Below, one piece after another: positions 48,001 to 55,579 of a stretch of DNA of 64,000 nt. The notes beneath the pieces are model-generated. The model had not been told where the DNA came from, searched no databases, and was given only the letters and a program-made list of their open reading frames with translations. Source of the stretch: Rhizobium etli 8C-3 (GTDB lineage Bacteria > Pseudomonadota > Alphaproteobacteria > Rhizobiales > Rhizobiaceae); the NCBI RefSeq assembly GCF_001908375.1, contig NZ_CP017241.1:1925001-1989000 (forward strand). Reading direction: 5' to 3'. Made by a program: the position numbers and the translations under genes. Numbering within the stretch: position 1 is the stretch's first letter; every line of letters starts with the position of its first letter.

Positions 48001-48192
48001 TCAGCATTCCGGCTTGGCGGCGCGATAGCCATGACCGTCGCCCAACGAATTCGAGTGCTCGACGCAGTCCGGTTGCGACTGGACGGCGACGTAAACCAGG
48101 TGCACGTTCGCCCCGGCCACCAAAAGCAATCCCGCAGGGATCAGCGCCCAGAGGAGCCACTTGGTTCGGGATCTCTTCGCGCGCCGGGTCAT
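48001..48192 (-). CDS. Small membrane protein between ccoP and DUF2189 gene
   Basis: 63 residues from ATG 48192, which overlaps the ccoP stop (ATGA). One membrane segment (about 12-34, KWLLWALIPAGLLLVAGANV) follows a basic N-terminus (TRRAKRSR), and the outer tail carries two cysteines (QSQPDCVEHS and a final KPEC). A DUF-like 'FixH-position' protein by location but without FixH sequence. The two cysteines could bind metal or form a disulfide. Confidence 0.7.
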   Translation of the reverse strand: MTRRAKRSRTKWLLWALIPAGLLLVAGANVHLVYVAVQSQPDCVEHSNSLGDGHGYRAAKPEC

Positions 48193-49070
48193 GGCTGTTG
48201 CGTCCCGAGGTCGTGGACGTAGAGCGCGAGCGTCCGGATCTCGGCCGTCGTCAGCCTCTCGTCCCAGGTCGGCATATGGCCCTGGCGTCCGCCGTGCACG
48301 GAGGCGATGATCGTGTCCAGGTCGCCGCCGTAGATCCAGGAGGAGTCGGTGAGGTTCGGAGCGCCGACATCGCTTTTTCCCTTGGCGTCTTCGCCATGGC
48401 AGGCGGCGCAGGTGGTGACGAACACTTCGCGCCCTGCCTCCAAGCGATCGACGTTTTCCGGCGTCGAGTAGTCCGAGTGGGTCAGCGAATAGACGTAGGC
48501 GGCGACGCTCCGGACCTGCTCGCGGTCGAGCATCTGATCCCGCCCGAAGGCCGGCATCTGCCCGATCCGGCTTTCGGGGTGGCTTGTGTTGATGCCGACG
48601 CGCATCGTCTGCTCGATAAGCTGTGGACCTCCGCCCCATAGCCAGTCGTCATCGGTGAGGTCGGGGTAGTTCGCCCGACCCTTTCCGTCCCTGCCGTGGC
48701 AGGCGGCGCAATTGTCGCCAAAGAGCTGCCGTCCGGTACGGCGCACGGTCTGCATCAGTGCCTCGTCGGAGAGAATGGTGTCGTAGGGCTCTGTCGCAAT
48801 TCGGCTCATCCAGCCGGAACGGCCGCGCTCGGCCTCGACGACCTGAGCCTCGACCGTCGTCTTTTGGTCGATCCCGAAGAGCCCCTTGGTGTAGGTCGTT
48901 CCGAGCGGCCAGGCCGGCACGAAAAACCACCAGGCAATTGCCCAGATGTGGGTCACGATCAGGAATATGAGGACGCCGCGCGGCACGGGCGTGTCCAGCT
49001 CCTTGATGCCGTTCCACTCGTGGCCGGTCGTCTCGCGGCCGCTGACAGGATCGCGTTCACTCACTTCCAT
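48189..49070 (-). CDS. ccoP: cbb3 oxidase diheme cytochrome c subunit CcoP/FixP
   Basis: 293 residues. N-terminal cytosolic piece (HEWNGIKELDTPVPR, conserved in CcoP), one membrane anchor at about 31-55, then two cytochrome c domains with CAACH at 121-125 and 221-225, exactly 100 residues apart; methionine ligands fit MPAFG and MPTWDER. It passes electrons from cytochrome bc1 toward CcoO. The start overlaps the ccoQ end by ten bases. Confidence 0.95.
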   Translation of the reverse strand: MEVSERDPVSGRETTGHEWNGIKELDTPVPRGVLIFLIVTHIWAIAWWFFVPAWPLGTTYTKGLFGIDQKTTVEAQVVEAERGRSGWMSRIATEPYDTILSDEALMQTVRRTGRQLFGDNCAACHGRDGKGRANYPDLTDDDWLWGGGPQLIEQTMRVGINTSHPESRIGQMPAFGRDQMLDREQVRSVAAYVYSLTHSDYSTPENVDRLEAGREVFVTTCAACHGEDAKGKSDVGAPNLTDSSWIYGGDLDTIIASVHGGRQGHMPTWDERLTTAEIRTLALYVHDLGTQQP

Positions 49071-49231
49071 GGCGTGTCGTCCCGGTCGAGGATGCTGTGC
49101 TTGGCCCGGTCGAAGCGCGTCCGGTTCGACGGCCAGAAGGTGTAGACGAGCACCCCGAAGGCAAGGGCGATCAGATAGAACAGACCCCAGCTCTTGGAGA
49201 ATGCGACGATCGCGTCGTGGTCCAGGTCCAT
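49061..49231 (-). CDS. ccoQ: cbb3 oxidase subunit CcoQ/FixQ
   Basis: 56 residues: MDLDHDAIVAFSKSWGLFY, a single membrane helix, and WPSNRTRFDRAKHSIL, the usual CcoQ layout of a short helix followed by a basic tail. CcoQ stabilises the complex. Start ATG 49231 follows GGCGGAGGATTG; its end overlaps the ccoP start. Confidence 0.92.
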   Translation of the reverse strand: MDLDHDAIVAFSKSWGLFYLIALAFGVLVYTFWPSNRTRFDRAKHSILDRDDTPWK

Positions 49232-49248
49232 GTGACAATCCTCCGCCT

Positions 49249-50001
49249 TCAGTTTTCGGGATCCGGCTTCTTCTCGGGAGCTGCGGTATGTTCGTATGCT
49301 GCTCCCGTTAGCCTGCCGAGAACCTGGAGATAAGCGACGAGCGCGTCTATCTCGGTGACATGGGTGGTAACGCCGTCGAATGCGCTCACCTGCGTTTTCT
49401 CGCCGTAACGCTCGGTAACACCGGCGGCAAAGTCCGTGTCGGGAGTTGCCTGGCCGTAGGCGTCCCGCGCGGCGTTTTCCACCATCTCATCAGTATACGG
49501 AACGCCAAGGGCGCGTTGCGCCGCAAGGTGTTGCGGCAGGTCCTCCATCTTCAGACGGGTCCGCGCCAGCCAGCGATAGGCGGGCATGTTCGATTCCGGA
49601 ACGACATCCCGCGGGTTGGTGAGATGATCGACATGCCAGAGGTCGGAATACTTGCCGCCGATGCGCGCAAGATCCGGTCCTGTGCGCTTGGAACCCCAGA
49701 GCATCGGACGGTCGTACCGGGACTCGACGGCCAGCGAGTAAGGACCGTAACGTTCCACTTCGTCACGGAGCGTGCGGATCATCTGGCTGTGGCAAGCATA
49801 GCATCCCTCGCGGATGTAGATGTTGCGTCCGGCGAGCTCCAGCGGCGTGTACATCCGCATGTCCGGGGCCTCCTCGACCGTCTTGTCGATGGTGAAGAGA
49901 GGAGCGATCTCGACGATGCCGCCGACGCTTGCAGCCGCAATGATTGCGATCACGAAGCCGATCGCGGAACGCTCAAGCTTGCGATGGAAGAGTTCGGGCA
50001 T
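49249..50001 (-). CDS. ccoO: cbb3 oxidase monoheme cytochrome c subunit CcoO/FixO
   Basis: 250 residues, anchored by one helix (about 13-33), with the heme site CYACH at 67-71, and the family blocks GPYSLAVESRYDRPMLWGSKRTGPDLARIG and DPRDVVPESNMP-like segment (NPRDVVPESNMPAYRWL). Start ATG 50001 lies four bases after the ccoN stop; the longer open frame overlaps ccoN. Confidence 0.95.
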   Translation of the reverse strand: MPELFHRKLERSAIGFVIAIIAAASVGGIVEIAPLFTIDKTVEEAPDMRMYTPLELAGRNIYIREGCYACHSQMIRTLRDEVERYGPYSLAVESRYDRPMLWGSKRTGPDLARIGGKYSDLWHVDHLTNPRDVVPESNMPAYRWLARTRLKMEDLPQHLAAQRALGVPYTDEMVENAARDAYGQATPDTDFAAGVTERYGEKTQVSAFDGVTTHVTEIDALVAYLQVLGRLTGAAYEHTAAPEKKPDPEN

Positions 50002-50005
50002 ATCG

Positions 50006-51646
50006 TCATTCCCCCGGCATGACGGCGGGGACGACGGGCATATCGCCTTCACGCGCCACAGCAAGCGGCGCGGACCGAACTGTCATCCAGATGTTCCAGC
50101 ACCCGACGACGGCGCCCAGCAGAAAGAGCAGGCCCCCGAAAGCGCGGGCGATGTAGTATGGATACATCGCCACCAGAGAGTCGACAAACGAATAGGCAAG
50201 CGTGCCTTCCCCGGTATAGGTCCGCCACATCAGGCCCTGGATGAGGCCAGAGTTCCACATCGCGAAGACGTAGATCACAGTTCCGGCGATCGCCACCCAG
50301 AAATGCACCTCGACGAGAGCCGCAGAGTACATGCGCTCGCGCTTCCAGAGGCTGGGCACCAGTGTGTAGAGCGAGCCGAAGGTAATCAGCGCGACCCATC
50401 CGAGCGCTCCGGCGTGGACGTGACCGACCGTCCAGTCCGTATAGTGCGACAGCGAGTTCACCGGCCTGATGGCAAGAAACGATCCCTCGAAAGTCGAAAT
50501 CCCGTAAAAGACCGCGGCTGCCATCATAAAGCGCAACGTCGCGTCATCCCGAACCCGGTGCCACGCGCCGTTGAGCGTTAGCAGCGCGTTGCCGGCCGAC
50601 GCCCAGGAGGGCACCAGCAGCATCACCGAGAAGGTCATGCCGAGCGTCTGGACCCAGTGGGGAAGCGCGGTGTAGTGCAGGTGGTGGGAACCGGCCCACA
50701 TGTAAAAGAACGTGATGCCCCAGAAGCTCAGGATCGACAGCCGGTAGGAAAAGATCGGCCGCTGCGCCCGGACCGGCAGGTAGTAGTAGAGCATTCCTAG
50801 GAAACCGGCCGTCAGGAAGAAGGCGACCGCGTTGTGCCCGTACCACCACTGCACCATCGCGTCCTGGACGCCCGGCCATATCGTGTAGCTTTTGGCGTGC
50901 CCCCAGGAAACCGGAAGGGCGAGATTGTTGACGATGTGGAGGATTGCGACAACCAGGATGAACGCCATGAAGTACCAGTTGGCGACATAGATGTGCGGCT
51001 CCTTCCGGCGGGCTATCGTTCTGATGTAAAGGACGAAATAGGTGACCCAGACGATGACAAGCCAAATGTCGGCGTACCATTCGGCCTCCGCGTATTCCTT
51101 GGACTGGGTGATCCCCATCATGTAGCCCGACACGGCCAGCACGCAGAACAGATTGTAGCCGAAGAGCACGAACCAGGGACTGAGTTGGCCCGCCAGGCGC
51201 GTCCGCGAGGTGCGCTGGACGACGTGGAAGGAGGTCGCGATCAGCGCGTTGCCGCCGAAGCCGAAGATGACGCCTGTGGTGTGCGTGGGCCTCAGCCGCC
51301 CGAAACTGGACCAGCCGGCGTCGAATGCGAGATCCGGCCAGGCGAGCTGCGCCGCCACCCAAACGCCCATGAACATCCCGAACACAGCCCAGGCCATGGA
51401 AAGCACGATGCCCACCTTGATGGGATCGTCGTAATACGATGCCTCCCGGTCCTCCACTGCTTCAGGCTCGAAGAGCGAGGACATGACGAGGTAGAGGAGG
51501 CCTCCGGCGAACAGCATGACGATCACGCCGTGGACCCCGAGGGCGTCAGACCGGCCGGCCGCGGCCATCGTTGCGCCGGCTATCGCGACAGCGATCGCGA
51601 TCGCGAAGGCACCCTGGCGTTCCGAGGTCGTAAGCCGCGTGATCAT
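50006..51646 (-). CDS. ccoN: cbb3 oxidase catalytic subunit I CcoN/FixN
   Basis: 546 residues, about twelve membrane helices. Heme and copper histidines lie in RPTHTTGVIFGFGGNA, WWYGHNAVAFFLT, GSHHLHYTALPHW and WTVGHVHAGALGWV. Reduces oxygen with high affinity at low oxygen tension. Start ATG 51646 has GGAGGA at good spacing; the additional upstream frame has no CcoN character. First gene of the operon. Unlike typical fixN, no TTGAT-N4-ATCAA box was found in the about 250 bases before it, and an IS30 element begins at 51894-52979. Confidence 0.96.
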   Translation of the reverse strand: MITRLTTSERQGAFAIAIAVAIAGATMAAAGRSDALGVHGVIVMLFAGGLLYLVMSSLFEPEAVEDREASYYDDPIKVGIVLSMAWAVFGMFMGVWVAAQLAWPDLAFDAGWSSFGRLRPTHTTGVIFGFGGNALIATSFHVVQRTSRTRLAGQLSPWFVLFGYNLFCVLAVSGYMMGITQSKEYAEAEWYADIWLVIVWVTYFVLYIRTIARRKEPHIYVANWYFMAFILVVAILHIVNNLALPVSWGHAKSYTIWPGVQDAMVQWWYGHNAVAFFLTAGFLGMLYYYLPVRAQRPIFSYRLSILSFWGITFFYMWAGSHHLHYTALPHWVQTLGMTFSVMLLVPSWASAGNALLTLNGAWHRVRDDATLRFMMAAAVFYGISTFEGSFLAIRPVNSLSHYTDWTVGHVHAGALGWVALITFGSLYTLVPSLWKRERMYSAALVEVHFWVAIAGTVIYVFAMWNSGLIQGLMWRTYTGEGTLAYSFVDSLVAMYPYYIARAFGGLLFLLGAVVGCWNIWMTVRSAPLAVAREGDMPVVPAVMPGE

Positions 51647-51893
51647 TCTCTGTCCTCCCACGCCGCGGCAATTCATTACACTGTCCCCGCAACTGCCGCG
51701 GACATCAAGCAGATCCACAGAAAGTGCCTGTGCGTAAGATATTGGCAAGGTACATCCGTCGAAGACGTATAGCAACGCTTTGGGGTGTTCTTGGCAATCC
51801 CCTGTCAATCCATGAGGTGAAAGGATTGCGCGTTTACCTTGCATTGCCCGATTGGTGCGTTTAGGGATTCGGGCCACCGTGTGAGTTCAAGCC

Positions 51894-52979
51894 GAATTGC
51901 GACCTGCAGCTGTGACGCTAACCGACACGTCGCACTTGCGCGAGCAGTTTCTTGCGGAAGACTTCCGCGGGCGTTCGGTAGCCCAGGCACTTCCGCGGCG
52001 TCGAGTTGAGCCGGTCGCAGATGTCTCTCAGCTCGCCGTCGCTGATCGACAGGGGATCCACCTCTCGCGAAAGCCATTTGCGAACCCGGCCATTGGTGTT
52101 CTCGACCGTGCCTTTCTGCCAGGGCGACTGTGGGTCGCAGAACCATGTCTGCGTTCCGATGCCGGCTTGCAGATAGGGCCATTCGCTGAACTCAGTGCCC
52201 CGGTCGAAGGTGATCGAGCGTCGAGCAGCGTGGGGCAGGGGTTGGAGCACCTCAATCAGCCCGTCCATGATCGGTTTCGATTGCCGGTCGTTGTTGCGCA
52301 GGAAGACCGCAAAGCGGCTGACCCGCTCGACCAGTGAGGTCACGTTGGCCTTGCCGAACTTCTTGCGAAACTGAATGAGATCGCACTCCCAATGCCCGAA
52401 CTGCTTGCGTTCGGCGACCGTGTCAGGACGGTGAAGAATGTTGAGTTCCGGGCTGAAGCGGCGACCGTGACGGCGTCGGGCATGCCGCGGTCTCCGTCTC
52501 GCGCGACGCTTCGGCAGGTGCCGCCACAGCTTGATGGCCTGACCGTCTGCGGAATAGGCGAACTTATAGATCGTCTCGTAACTGACGCAAATCGGATGGC
52601 GCTCCAGCCGCATGCGACCGGCGATCTGCTGTGGCGACCAGCCATGCATGATCCGCTCGATCACCGATTGGCGCACATGGACGAAGCGGGCGAGCTTGCG
52701 CAGCCTGGCTCTGCGTTCACGTGCCATCTCGTTGGCGGTCACGCAATAGTAGCCGCTCAGATCCGGCATTTGCGGATCCTCAAACGCATTCCGCTTGAGC
52801 TCGCGGAAAACGTCGAGCGATGCCGTCCAAGCTTCTCGGCAATGACCGTGGCGCTCAGGCCGGCCGCTCGCCAGCGAGCGATCTTACGACGTTCATCCAT
52901 ATCGATCTGGGAGTAGGTGCGTGTCATGAGCATTCCTTGCGAGTGATAACCCATTGGTATCTATCGCAAGTCGCACTTC
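51894..52979 (-). mobile_element. IS30-family element
   Basis: Terminal inverted repeats are GAATTGCGACCTGC (51894-51907) and, on the other strand, GAAGTGCGACTTGC (52979-52966), matching at twelve of fourteen positions. The element holds one broken transposase gene and lies directly upstream of ccoN, with an ISNCY element 28 bases beyond its other end. Confidence 0.7.
51918..52927 (-). pseudogene. IS30 family transposase, frameshifted
   Basis: From ATG 52927 the helix-turn-helix part reads TRTYSQIDMDERRKIARWR and AEKLGRHRST; one base is missing near 52835, after which the second frame gives FRELKRNAFEDPQMPDLSG and runs through the DDE core (GHWECDLIQF; TFDRGTEFSEW; NGRVRKWL) to 51918. Restoring one base would give about 336 residues, the IS30 norm. 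The element may therefore be inactive unless frames are bridged. Confidence 0.85.
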
Positions 52980-53120
52980 ATCCTTGAACCCACCCCGCTA
53001 CACACACTGTGGCAGCCAAGTTGAAATGTCCGTTCTGGCGCAAAGTAGAAATGTCACTTTGGGCGCGTCGCCAGCCAGTTAGAAATGCGACACGCGACAT
53101 GTGCACTTGCACTGTGGCAA

Positions 53121-53168
53121 GCCCCCGACCGGACCGGCCGGGCCGGGTTGCAAGGGAAGGGAGGGGGC
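53121..53168 (+). repeat. GC-rich stem-loop inside ISNCY-A left end
   Basis: GCCCCC (53121-53126) pairs with GGGGGC (53163-53168), with further GC-rich bases inside; followed by CTTCGGCTTTAG, as in locus 1. Confidence 0.5.
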
Positions 53169-53274
53169 GGGTGAGGCACACCCCTTCGGCTTTAGATCCC
53201 ATGAGGAGTGAACAGCGGCCGACGCTCTGGCAGAGTGAGGCTGCATCAAAGCACTCGCTCAGAAGGAACAGGTT

Positions 53275-54447
53275 ATGGAAGCCACATCCGTTCAATCAAA
53301 GACGCCAACCGCTGTCCGCACTGATCTTGGCGCAATTTTTGTGTCGTTGGAACTTAGCCGATCGACCTGGTTGATCACTTCGTTGTCGCCGGGCAACGGC
53401 GAAAAGATGTCGAAGCATGTGGTGGACGGCGGCAATATAGCCGAGTTGCTCGCTCGGTTTGAGCAGCTCCAACTGGAGGCGCGGCTACGAACAGGGAAGT
53501 CGTTTCCCATCGTGACGATCCAAGAGGCTGGATTGGATGGCTTTTGGATCCATCGGGTTCTGGAAGCGAACGGGATTGAGAGTTACGTAGTTGATGCAGC
53601 TTCTATCGCGACCTCTCGTCGACGTCGGCGCGTTAAGACCGACAAGATTGATGGAGAGGCATTGACGCGGACACTGCTGGCATTCAAGCGTGGCGAGCCA
53701 CGTGTGTGCGCAATGGTCAGAGCGCCAGCTCCAGAGGACGAAGACCGGCGTCGAATCTGCCGGGAACGCAAAGTGTTGATTGCGGAGCGAGTAAGGCATG
53801 TTAATCGCGTCAAGGGTCTACTTTTCGCCCAGGGCGTCAGCGGCTATCAACCGCTTCGAAAAGATCGCCGCATACGGCTTGAGGAGCTTTGCACCGGAGA
53901 CGGCCGTGGCTTGCCGAAGTATCTCAAGGCTCAAATAAATCGAGAACTCGATCGTCTTGAGTTGCTGCTTGAGCAAATCGTCGAGGTGGAGAGCGAGCGT
54001 AATTCCCTGCTTTCCGTACATGAGCCGCTAGCGTCTGAGGCACCGGCGCCGGCAATGTTGCTTACTTTAAAAGGTGTCGGCGCTGAGTTTGCCGCCGTTC
54101 TTTGGACCGAAGCGCTGTGCCGACATTTTGATAATCGGCGGCAGATTGCCGCCTATGCAGGTTTGACACCGACCCCATGGATGAGCGGGACGATCGACCA
54201 CGAACAAGGAGTCTCAAAAGCAGGGAATCCCCGGTTGCGCACCACGATGATTCAATTGTCCTGGCTATGGCTACGCAATCAGCCAGCGTCAGCGCTCAGT
54301 CGTTGGTTTGTGGATCGGGTCCAATCGAATGGTGGTCGTTTAAAGAAAGCCGCGATAGTTGCCCTGGCGCGCAAGCTCCTTATCGCGCTGTGGAAGTTTG
54401 TCACTGCGGGTGTTGTCATCGAAGGGGCTGTTATGAAGACCGCCTGA
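53275..54447 (+). CDS. IS110 family transposase
   Basis: 390 residues from ATG 53275, with AAGGAA upstream. RuvC-like N-terminal domain with FVSLELSRSTWLITSLSPG and QEAGLDGFWIHRVL, RRVKTDKIDGEALTRTLL (the DEDD aspartates), a coiled linker, and the Transposase_20 domain with LTLKGVGAEFAAVLWTEAL and YAGLTPTPWMSGTIDHEQG. Intact. Different subgroup from no. 1 and no. 3 by sequence. Confidence 0.92.
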   Translation: MEATSVQSKTPTAVRTDLGAIFVSLELSRSTWLITSLSPGNGEKMSKHVVDGGNIAELLARFEQLQLEARLRTGKSFPIVTIQEAGLDGFWIHRVLEANGIESYVVDAASIATSRRRRRVKTDKIDGEALTRTLLAFKRGEPRVCAMVRAPAPEDEDRRRICRERKVLIAERVRHVNRVKGLLFAQGVSGYQPLRKDRRIRLEELCTGDGRGLPKYLKAQINRELDRLELLLEQIVEVESERNSLLSVHEPLASEAPAPAMLLTLKGVGAEFAAVLWTEALCRHFDNRRQIAAYAGLTPTPWMSGTIDHEQGVSKAGNPRLRTTMIQLSWLWLRNQPASALSRWFVDRVQSNGGRLKKAAIVALARKLLIALWKFVTAGVVIEGAVMKTA

Positions 54448-54754
54448 CGACCATAAAATGGCCGAACACACAAATCTTCCAGGACTGATCAATCCTGGCG
54501 GATCCAGGTGAACGAACCGCCGCTAAGTCGGGCTTCAAATGCCGCGCTTTAGATTGGTCCCGTTCTCCTGAGCCTTGCTGCTACGCAAGCGGGATAGTGG
54601 TGCTGCCGGACAAAACGGCGACCGTATGTGAGTTTGAACCGGCGACGGAAACGCGCCGCGTCATGCGAGGTGGCTCAGCCATGGATTCGATACAAATCGA
54701 AAGGAGCACGCTATGAAACAGTGATTGATCTTGACGGCAAAATCCTCATGTAAG
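54448..54754 (+). ncRNA. Candidate bridge-RNA region of IS110 no. 2
   Basis: 307 non-coding bases inside the right end of the element. A hairpin CCAGGA-n8-TCCTGG (54479-54498) starts 32 bases after the stop. Position fits IS1111-type bridge RNAs, which are made downstream of the transposase gene. Exact RNA not determinable here. Confidence 0.4.
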
Positions 54755-54805
54755 CTTTCTCACTGGCAATTGTTCTTTTGCCGCTCGATACTCTCTGTCA
54801 TATGC

Positions 54806-55573
54806 ATGGCGCAGGGTAGGGATCAAAGCCGCACGATGCTTCCGGAAATCAAACTGCAGAGTGACGTCGATGTCGCCGCGCTGTCACCACTTCTGCGCGG
54901 CATGCTTCTTTCGGTTGCCTATGCTGACGGTGAGGGTGGCATAGGATTGACAGCAACCGGCGCCATGAACCGCAAGTTCGTGCATTGGGCGGCGGTGCAC
55001 TTCCTCTGGCCAGGATTCACAGCCGAAGATCTCTACAGCATGAACAAGGTACTCAATGAAAGCGACATGCCACCGCTTTGGGTCGTGCGCGACATGATCC
55101 GTCATCTGAAGCTTCTTCGCAAAAACAAAGATGTGCTGCTGCCAACCAGACGCGGCCGAGAGTTTTTGGCAAAACCGCAAGCCTTCTTCGATCTGATCGC
55201 CACGGATTATCTCTATTCGTATGTCCACGACACCGAACGGGAACAGGAGGTGCGGGCGCGGTTACGCTGGTGGCGCATGTTGCTCAATCTTCTCAATATC
55301 AAGGCCAGAGAAGGGTGCAGGCCAATGGACGTTGTGAAGATCCTCTATCCAGACCTGGCGCCTCTGTCGGACACCGAAATGACCCTGGAAGCCTGGAAGT
55401 TGAGATCCGATCTCCAATATGGCGTCTTTCGGCGCTTATGCTGGCTCGGCTTGCTCTATGAAGCACGAGAGGGGCTCACGCTCCTTCAGGATGGAACCTT
55501 CCACAAGACGCCACTTTGGCCCGCTTGCCTGCAGTTGGAGTCGGATGCGCAAAGTGACATCGGCGTGCATTGA
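54806..55573 (+). CDS. Unknown protein carried by ISNCY-A, copy 2
   Basis: 255 residues, about 93-95% identical by eye to the copy at 42647-43414 and of equal length. Same blocks: GGIGLTATGAMNRKFVHW, NESDMPPLWVVRDM, LLPTRRGREFLAKP, LRWWRMLLNLLNIKARE. Most differences are conservative (RRR to KNK after LKLL). Stop TGA is 7 bases from the convergent transposase end, well inside the ISNCY ends, so it is a passenger gene. The IS110 insertion 50 bases upstream may have separated it from its promoter. No named family recognised. Confidence 0.7.
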   Translation: MAQGRDQSRTMLPEIKLQSDVDVAALSPLLRGMLLSVAYADGEGGIGLTATGAMNRKFVHWAAVHFLWPGFTAEDLYSMNKVLNESDMPPLWVVRDMIRHLKLLRKNKDVLLPTRRGREFLAKPQAFFDLIATDYLYSYVHDTEREQEVRARLRWWRMLLNLLNIKAREGCRPMDVVKILYPDLAPLSDTEMTLEAWKLRSDLQYGVFRRLCWLGLLYEAREGLTLLQDGTFHKTPLWPACLQLESDAQSDIGVH

Positions 55574-55579
55574 CGATCT

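Larger units (their letters stand above)
53196..54754 (+). mobile_element. IS110-family (IS1111-like) element no. 2
   Basis: Borders come from comparison with the uninterrupted locus 1: there CTTCGGCCTTAG runs straight into CTTTCTCAGTAGCAATT (42572-42610), while here CTTCGGCTTTAG ends at 53195 and CTTTCTCACTGGCAATT resumes at 54755. Sub-terminal inverted repeats CATGAGGA (53200-53207) and TCCTCATG (54743-54750) support this. Size about 1.56 kb, short 5' flank, long 3' flank. Confidence 0.75.

Noticed and set aside
51647..51893. Possible FixK box (TTGGC...GTCAA near 51800)
   Set aside because: Spacing between half-sites is too long and the left half is wrong for TTGAT-N4-ATCAA.
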